From NCBI GenBank assembly GCA_905194675.1, contig CAJJTG010000015.1, forward strand, positions 1 through 44,654: a stretch of DNA of 44,654 nucleotides. Reading direction: 5' to 3'. The first letter of the stretch is position 1; each line of letters opens with the position of its first letter. This DNA comes from an uncultured Collinsella sp. GTDB taxonomy: Bacteria > Actinomycetota > Coriobacteriia > Coriobacteriales > Coriobacteriaceae. Of this stretch, positions 40,312-44,654 are shown one piece after another. A program made the position numbers and the translations under genes. The notes beneath the pieces were generated by a model, which made no database searches, was not told the origin of the DNA, and saw only the letters and a list, made by a program, of their open reading frames with translations.

Positions 40312-41235
40312 CTAGCAGGCGGCCATGATGGGGGCAGCGACCTGCTTCTTACGGGAGAGGACGCCCGGCATCCAGACGCCGTCGTGCTCGTCGGCAATGC
40401 CCAGGCCCTTCTGAGCGGCCTCGGTCTCGCCCTCGAGCAGGACCTGCGAGCCCTCCTCCATGATGTCGGTGATGCACAGGACAATGCCGTCAGCACCCTT
40501 CTCGGCGGCGTAGGCGCGCATGGCCTCGCGAATCTCGTCGATCATGCCGAGCGCACGGCTCTTATCGACGGTCTCGTACTGGCCGATGAGCAGCTTCTTG
40601 CCGGCGGGCTCGAACATCTTGATGTCGTTGCCGACCATCTCGGCTGCGGTGAAGGAGCCGGACGGACGGGTGAGGAAGACCTCCATGCCAAACTTGACCG
40701 GGTCGACGCCCACCTGCTCGCCGAGCTTGGCGGCGACGGCGCGGTCGACATCGGTGGTGGTGGGGCTCTTGAGCATGAGCGTGTCGGTCATCATGGCCGA
40801 GAGCAGCAGCTTGGCCTGAACGTCGGAAAGCTCAACGCCGAGCACGCCGGCGAGCTTGGTGACGATGGTACAGCTGGAGCCCCAGGGCAGGCAGATGTAG
40901 TGCAGCGGGCCGGCGGTCTCGAAGTCGCCGATGCGGTGATGGTCGACAACGCCAAAGACCGTGGCGTCCTTAAGGCTGGCGACGGACTGGGCGGACTCGT
41001 TGTGGTCGGTGAGGACGACGAGCTGACCGGCCTCGACGGACTCGATCACGCGGGGCTCGGCGATGCCGGCGTCGGCGAGCAGCTTGGCAGACTCTGCCGG
41101 AAGCTGGCCAAGGGCGCAGGCCTCGTAGGTGTTGCCGGCATACTCAACCTGGTTGAGCAGCTGGGACAGGACGACGGCGCTCATGATGGCGTCGTTATCG
41201 GGGTTCTGGTGACCAAAGACAAGAACGTTTGCCAT
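40312..41235 (-). CDS. ppaC: Manganese-dependent inorganic pyrophosphatase (family II)
   Basis: 307 residues; splits PPi to phosphate. DHH phosphoesterase motifs: FGHQNPDNDAI (metal His/Asp), VVLTDHNE, VVDHHRI (DHH), and the C-terminal DHHA2-type domain with MPGVLSRKKQ, where SRKKQ binds pyrophosphate. It ends ...MAAC. GTGGAGGA precedes the ATG. Confidence 0.95.
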   Translation of the reverse strand: MANVLVFGHQNPDNDAIMSAVVLSQLLNQVEYAGNTYEACALGQLPAESAKLLADAGIAEPRVIESVEAGQLVVLTDHNESAQSVASLKDATVFGVVDHHRIGDFETAGPLHYICLPWGSSCTIVTKLAGVLGVELSDVQAKLLLSAMMTDTLMLKSPTTTDVDRAVAAKLGEQVGVDPVKFGMEVFLTRPSGSFTAAEMVGNDIKMFEPAGKKLLIGQYETVDKSRALGMIDEIREAMRAYAAEKGADGIVLCITDIMEEGSQVLLEGETEAAQKGLGIADEHDGVWMPGVLSRKKQVAAPIMAAC

Positions 41236-41327
41236 GGATATCCTCCACTTGATATGTGTACTTGGACGTAGCTATGGTAGCACGCTGACGCCGAACCCTA
41301 TGAGATGGAAGGGCCGCAGCACAAATT

Positions 41328-41389
41328 GGGGCAGGCGCTGGGGCAAAGTCTGTCCCCTCTGCACCATGTGGTGCAAACTAACCTGCCCC
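41328..41389. repeat. Degenerate hairpin with GTCCCCT core between ppaC and the ROK gene
   Basis: GGGGCAGG (41328-41335) is inverted at 41382-41389; TGCACCATGTGGTGCA at 41360-41375 is a perfect inner palindrome. TGTCCCCT at 41351-41358 is the complement of the GGGGACA core. Lies downstream of the minus-strand ROK gene and may terminate it. Confidence 0.5.
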
Positions 41390-41400
41390 CCTTGCGCCAG

Positions 41401-42354
41401 CTATTTACCGGCGGCGCGCAGGGCTACGTAGGCGGCACCGATGATGCCGGCATCGTTGCCGAGCGAGGCGACCTCGATGGGCGTCTCGCGCGAGGCGGAA
41501 AGCGCGTACTGCTTAAAATGCTCGCGAACCGCGTCGAGGTAGACATCGGCCGAAGCGGAGGCGCCGCCGCCGATGAGGAACATCTCGGGGTCGACCACGT
41601 TGGCGATAAGCGCCAGAGCGCGACCGAGATAATCGGCCATGGTATCGGCCGCGGCAAGCGCGAGCTTGTCACCCTCGCGGCAGGCCTGGAACACGTCCTT
41701 GGAATCGGAAGGGCCGGTGAGCTCGATGGGCTCGACGCCCGCCTTCTCACACTCGGCAAGGTAGTTGCTCACCACGCCGGTGGCGCTGGAATACTGCTCC
41801 AGATGGCCATGGCCGCCGCAGCCGCAGGTGCGCTCCTCGGCAGGATTCAGGCACATATGACCGATCTCGCCGCCGGCGCCCACGACGCCCGACACCACGT
41901 CGCCGTTAACGATAACGCCGCCGCCCACGCCGGTACCGATGGTGACCATCACGACGTTCTGCACGCCCTTGGCAGAGCCGAGCCAGGCCTCGCCCATGGC
42001 AGCGGCGTTGGCATCGTTTTCGTACTTAACGACCGCGTCGGGGCAGTGCTCCTGAATGGCGATCTTAAGCTCGGGCAGGTTAATGGCAATGTTGGCCTTG
42101 ACCTTGGCGTCGCCCGAAGCCGGGATGGGGCACGGAACGGCCAGGCCAATGCCAGCCACAAAGGCGCGCGGAATCTGCGCCTTGGCGACCACCTGGTCAA
42201 TGGCCTCGGTCACCGCGGCAAAGCCCGCAGCGTCAACGATAGGAGGCGTGGGCACACTGGCCTTGGCAAGCAGATTGCCGTCCTCATCGAACAGGCCCTC
42301 CTTAACCGAAGTGCCGCCGACGTCAATGCCGATGTAGTACTGCTTAGGTTCCAC
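41401..42354 (-). CDS. ROK-family glucokinase-like sugar kinase
   Basis: 317 residues. Phosphorylates glucose or a related sugar with ATP. ATP motif GIDVGGTSVKEG (9-20), GTGVGGGVI and the ROK signature with zinc site. The motif usually CxCGxxGCxE reads CGCGGHGHLE here, so the third ligand Cys is His. GTG 42354 with AAAGGTGGG is chosen; ATG 42382 would add 9 residues. Allied N-acetylmannosamine or fructokinase activity is possible. Confidence 0.88.
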   Translation of the reverse strand: MEPKQYYIGIDVGGTSVKEGLFDEDGNLLAKASVPTPPIVDAAGFAAVTEAIDQVVAKAQIPRAFVAGIGLAVPCPIPASGDAKVKANIAINLPELKIAIQEHCPDAVVKYENDANAAAMGEAWLGSAKGVQNVVMVTIGTGVGGGVIVNGDVVSGVVGAGGEIGHMCLNPAEERTCGCGGHGHLEQYSSATGVVSNYLAECEKAGVEPIELTGPSDSKDVFQACREGDKLALAAADTMADYLGRALALIANVVDPEMFLIGGGASASADVYLDAVREHFKQYALSASRETPIEVASLGNDAGIIGAAYVALRAAGK

Positions 42355-42408
42355 GGGAGCCCACCTTTCTCGTTTAAACATTGCCAGTATGGTACCGCTC
42401 CCAAGGCA

Positions 42409-42449
42409 AAAACCTACCAAAAAGGGACAGGTTTGTTTTGGCAGGTTTT
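42409..42449. repeat. Intergenic hairpin with AGGGACAGGT core
   Basis: AAAACCTACCAAAA (42409-42422) pairs with 42436-42449, one G-U pair. The loop is AGGGACAGGTTTG. It lies upstream of the ROK gene. Confidence 0.7.
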
Positions 42450-42694
42450 ATCTGGGGAAACGCAGCGCATGAGATTCAGTTCGTTAGACGGCAACACGAC
42501 TCGGCCCCGTCCCCAGACTAATCAATCTGCTCAATACGACAATATTCGATTGTATTTCGTTTTAAGGCGCTTTTATTTAATAAGAAAAGCGTTTTTAGAT
42601 ATTCTCTTTCTCGAACTTTTCAAAAACGCAATAGGGATGCTTAGGTGTTGACTATACTTTCTTTTATACTCAATCAAGCCGGAAAGGAGGTTCC
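42450..42694 (+). other. AT-rich upstream region of the GntR-manA pair
   Basis: About 245 bp without a gene. CGCTTTT/AAAAGCG (42568-42591) followed by TTTTT could end a transcript. TATACT occurs twice, 12 bp apart, at about 42652-42669, close to the gntR start. A clear -35/-10 pair is not evident. Confidence 0.45.
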
Positions 42695-43414
42695 ATGATT
42701 CCCAAATACGAGGCAATAGCTGCAGATATCCGTCGAAGCATCGAGGACGGCGCTCTAAAGCCGGGCGACAAGCTGCCCACCGTCGTTGAGTTCTGCGAGC
42801 TCTATAGCGTTTCTAAAATCACCGTCAAACGAGCGATTGAGCAGATCACCGAGGAAGGCCTTATTACCAGCCGGCGCGGATCGGGCACCTACGTCAAGGA
42901 CACGGCGGGGCTTCCCGGCCAGGTGTTTTTTCAAGGCAAGAACGACCGTGCCCAGGGCTTTTCGTATGAGCACCGCGGGGAAAAGGTGACCTCGGTGGTC
43001 TACGATTTCTCGATCGTCAATCCGCCGGCAGAGGTTGCGACCCAGCTGGGAATGGCCGAGGATGACTTCGCCTATCACATCGTGCGCGTGCGCCAGGTCG
43101 ACGAGAAGCCCATCGTCATCGAGTACACCTATATGCCGCTCGAACTGATCCCGGGCCTTAAAAAGAAGGACCTGTACGGATCGGTCTACGGCTTTATCCG
43201 CGAGCAATGCGGGCTGAAGATTTCGAGCTTCCATCGCACCATTCGCGCTGTCGCGGCAACTGAGGAAGAGGCTGAGCGCCTGGATACCAAACCCGGCTCT
43301 CCCCTGCTCGAACTCAACCAGATTGGCTTCTTGGATAGCGGCACCGCGTTTGAATATTCTATCTCGCACAACGTAGGCGACCGCTTTGAGCTGCACAACG
43401 TAACGCTGGCCTAG
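42695..43414 (+). CDS. GntR/HutC-family regulator (UTRA) upstream of manA
   Basis: 239 residues. Winged helix MIPKYEAIAADIRRSIEDGALKPGDKLPT split across about 1-30 and SVSKITVKRAIEQITEEGLITSRRGSGTYV, then a UTRA domain with IEYTYMPLELIPGL and GTAFEYSISHNVGDRFEL. UTRA domains sense sugar phosphates or related ligands. AAAGGAGG precedes the ATG. It directly precedes manA on the same strand, so mannose-6-P or a glycoside is a plausible ligand. It is distinct from the amino-sugar GntR at 10203-10934. Confidence 0.9.
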   Translation: MIPKYEAIAADIRRSIEDGALKPGDKLPTVVEFCELYSVSKITVKRAIEQITEEGLITSRRGSGTYVKDTAGLPGQVFFQGKNDRAQGFSYEHRGEKVTSVVYDFSIVNPPAEVATQLGMAEDDFAYHIVRVRQVDEKPIVIEYTYMPLELIPGLKKKDLYGSVYGFIREQCGLKISSFHRTIRAVAATEEEAERLDTKPGSPLLELNQIGFLDSGTAFEYSISHNVGDRFELHNVTLA

Positions 43415-43486
43415 TTTTGTAATCCGGTGGGTGCCCGTTTTGAGCTCTCTTACGCGGCACCCGCACAACCTTATGGGAGTATGCAC

Positions 43487-44419
43487 ATGTCCGATTTGAT
43501 TAAACTGACGCCGATCTTCCACGAGAAGATCTGGGGCGGCCGCCAGCTGGAGACCGTATTTGGCTACGACATTCCCGAAGGTCCCATCGGTGAGTGCTGG
43601 GCCATCTCGGCCCATCCCAACGGCGACTGCCAGATCGCTGAGGGCCCGTACGCCGGTCACACGCTGTCATGGCTGTGGGCCGAGCGCCGCGAGCTCTTTG
43701 GCAACTGCGAGGGCAAGGAGTTCCCGCTGCTCATTAAGATTCTGGACGCCAAGGGCGACCTTTCGATCCAGATTCATCCCAACGACGAGTACGCCGCCGA
43801 GCACGAGAACGGCAGCCTGGGCAAAACCGAGTGCTGGTATGTACTGGACTGCGAGCCCGGTGCCACGATCATCGTCGGCCAGCGCGCCAAGGACCGCGCC
43901 GAGGCTGCACAGATGATCGAAGACGGCCGCTGGGACGACATGCTCAACGTGCTGCCGATCCACAAGGGCGACTTTTTCCAGATTGATTCCGGTACCGTGC
44001 ACGCCATCAAGACCGGCACGCTCATTTTGGAGACGCAGCAGTCGAGCGACGTGACCTATCGCCTGTACGACTACGACCGCCCCGGCACCGACGGCAAGCT
44101 TCGCCCTCTGCACATTGAGCAGAGCCTCGACTGCATCGACTTTGATTCTCAGGCCCCGACCGACGGCACCGTGACCGCGCCCGAAGTCGACGGCGTGACC
44201 GAACTCGAGTCCAACCCCTGCTACACCGTCGATCGCGTGCGCGTCAACGGCAGCAAGACCCTCGACCAGCACTGGCCCTTCATGTGTCTGTCGGTCATCG
44301 ACGGCGAAGGCACCGTCTGCGGCGACCCCGTCCACAAGGGAAGCCATCTGCTAGCCCCCAGCACCGTCAAGTCCATTGACCTCGAAGGCAAAATGGAACT
44401 GATCATCAGCCACCTCTAG
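43487..44419 (+). CDS. manA: Mannose-6-phosphate isomerase, class I
   Basis: 310 residues; interconverts mannose-6-P and fructose-6-P. Zinc cupin motifs: PIFHEKIWGGRQLE, LSIQIHPNDEYA (metal ligands His/Asp), the Glu ligand in GKTECWY, and VHAIKTGTLILETQQSSDVTYRLYDYDR (conserved His and Arg, split here by position about 170-200). ATG 43487 is chosen because GGGAGT precedes it; ATG 43481 is also possible. It lies 72 bp after the GntR gene. Confidence 0.93.
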   Translation: MSDLIKLTPIFHEKIWGGRQLETVFGYDIPEGPIGECWAISAHPNGDCQIAEGPYAGHTLSWLWAERRELFGNCEGKEFPLLIKILDAKGDLSIQIHPNDEYAAEHENGSLGKTECWYVLDCEPGATIIVGQRAKDRAEAAQMIEDGRWDDMLNVLPIHKGDFFQIDSGTVHAIKTGTLILETQQSSDVTYRLYDYDRPGTDGKLRPLHIEQSLDCIDFDSQAPTDGTVTAPEVDGVTELESNPCYTVDRVRVNGSKTLDQHWPFMCLSVIDGEGTVCGDPVHKGSHLLAPSTVKSIDLEGKMELIISHL

Positions 44420-44445
44420 GTCGCACCAACAACCAAAACGCAACA

Positions 44446-44479
44446 AGGGGCTCCCCCGTCCATGTACGGGGGAGCCCCT
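44446..44479 (+). terminator. Terminator-like hairpin after manA
   Basis: A 14-bp stem AGGGGCTCCCCCGT (44446-44459) with 44466-44479 and a 6-nt loop; the tail is only moderately T-rich. The remaining bases to the window end hold no recognised gene. Confidence 0.7.
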
Positions 44480-44621
44480 ACTCATATCTATTTATCTATC
44501 AGCCCACCCGGCTCTCCAGACCAAAAAGCGAACGAGCAAAGCGACGTTCGCAAGCTGCAGGCTAAAACGCCACAAGGAAGAGGGCGCGTCGGGGGCTTTG
44601 GTCGATCGCGAGTTCCGCACG

Positions 44622-44654
44622 AGCCGGAGAGCACTTAATGTGCTCTCCGTGCGA
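44622..44654. repeat. Hairpin at the window end
   Basis: CGGAGAGCAC/GTGCTCTCCG around TTAAT, in the last bases of the window. It may belong to a gene outside. Confidence 0.4.

Noticed and set aside
1..44654. CRISPR array
   Set aside because: No regularly spaced direct repeats were seen; the repeats present are inverted pairs.

Overview
The window is a GC-rich bacterial chromosome segment, dense with genes (most on the minus strand) and with clear Shine-Dalgarno sites. The gene mix points to the Coriobacteriia, and my best guess is a gut Collinsella or close relative: GalNAc-type PTS catabolism, an archaeal-type topoisomerase I with a Lys/Ala tail, ricT with a long Arg-rich tail, a large DUF559-like hypothetical protein, and a DUF2975/XRE pair. 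The genus is inference; the individual gene calls rest on motifs read directly.

About 1-14.5 kb is a sugar block. A 3'-truncated DeoR regulator lies divergent to galM. Next come a 25-bp inverted-repeat element, an orphan mannose-family EIIB whose phosphorylated His is Tyr, tRNA-Thr(CGU), and a lower-GC pair of unknown genes. A minus-strand run lacX-like / pfkB(lacC-like) / nagA 3' relic / yhcH-like follows, then a flavodoxin, nagA, agaS, a GntR regulator, and a PTS operon EIIA-yajC-EIIB-EIIC-EIID. Together they fit import of GalNAc as GalNAc-6-P, deacetylation (NagA), deamination/isomerisation to tagatose-6-P (AgaS) and phosphorylation (PfkB/LacC). The last step, tagatose-bisphosphate aldolase, is not in the window. 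TGGT-N4-ACCA palindromes upstream of agaS and of the PTS operon are probable operators of the GntR protein.

About 15-24 kb holds a DUF2975/XRE pair, a membrane-anchored foldase-like protein, NAD-type isocitrate dehydrogenase, a HEAT-like protein, a small membrane protein, a 3-hydroxyacid dehydrogenase with a His/Cys-rich tail, DegV, long-form HPF and a solute-binding lipoprotein. About 24-34 kb carries a 217-bp inverted-repeat element, the DUF559-like protein, comF, ricT-holB-tmk, a zinc-ribbon membrane protein and topA. About 34-38.6 kb has hypB-hypA-tatC-tatA, a STAS protein, an aminotransferase and a small unknown protein. The end has nhaA, ppaC, a ROK glucokinase, and a GntR-manA pair.

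Beyond ordinary genes, the most notable signals are: several different intergenic hairpins sharing a GGGAC core; two long paired inverted repeats; an ACCGTTCACCG-type site array upstream of the PTS operon; the non-phosphorylatable EIIB paralogue; and the nagA relic. I see no CRISPR array, complete insertion sequence, prophage or rRNA.
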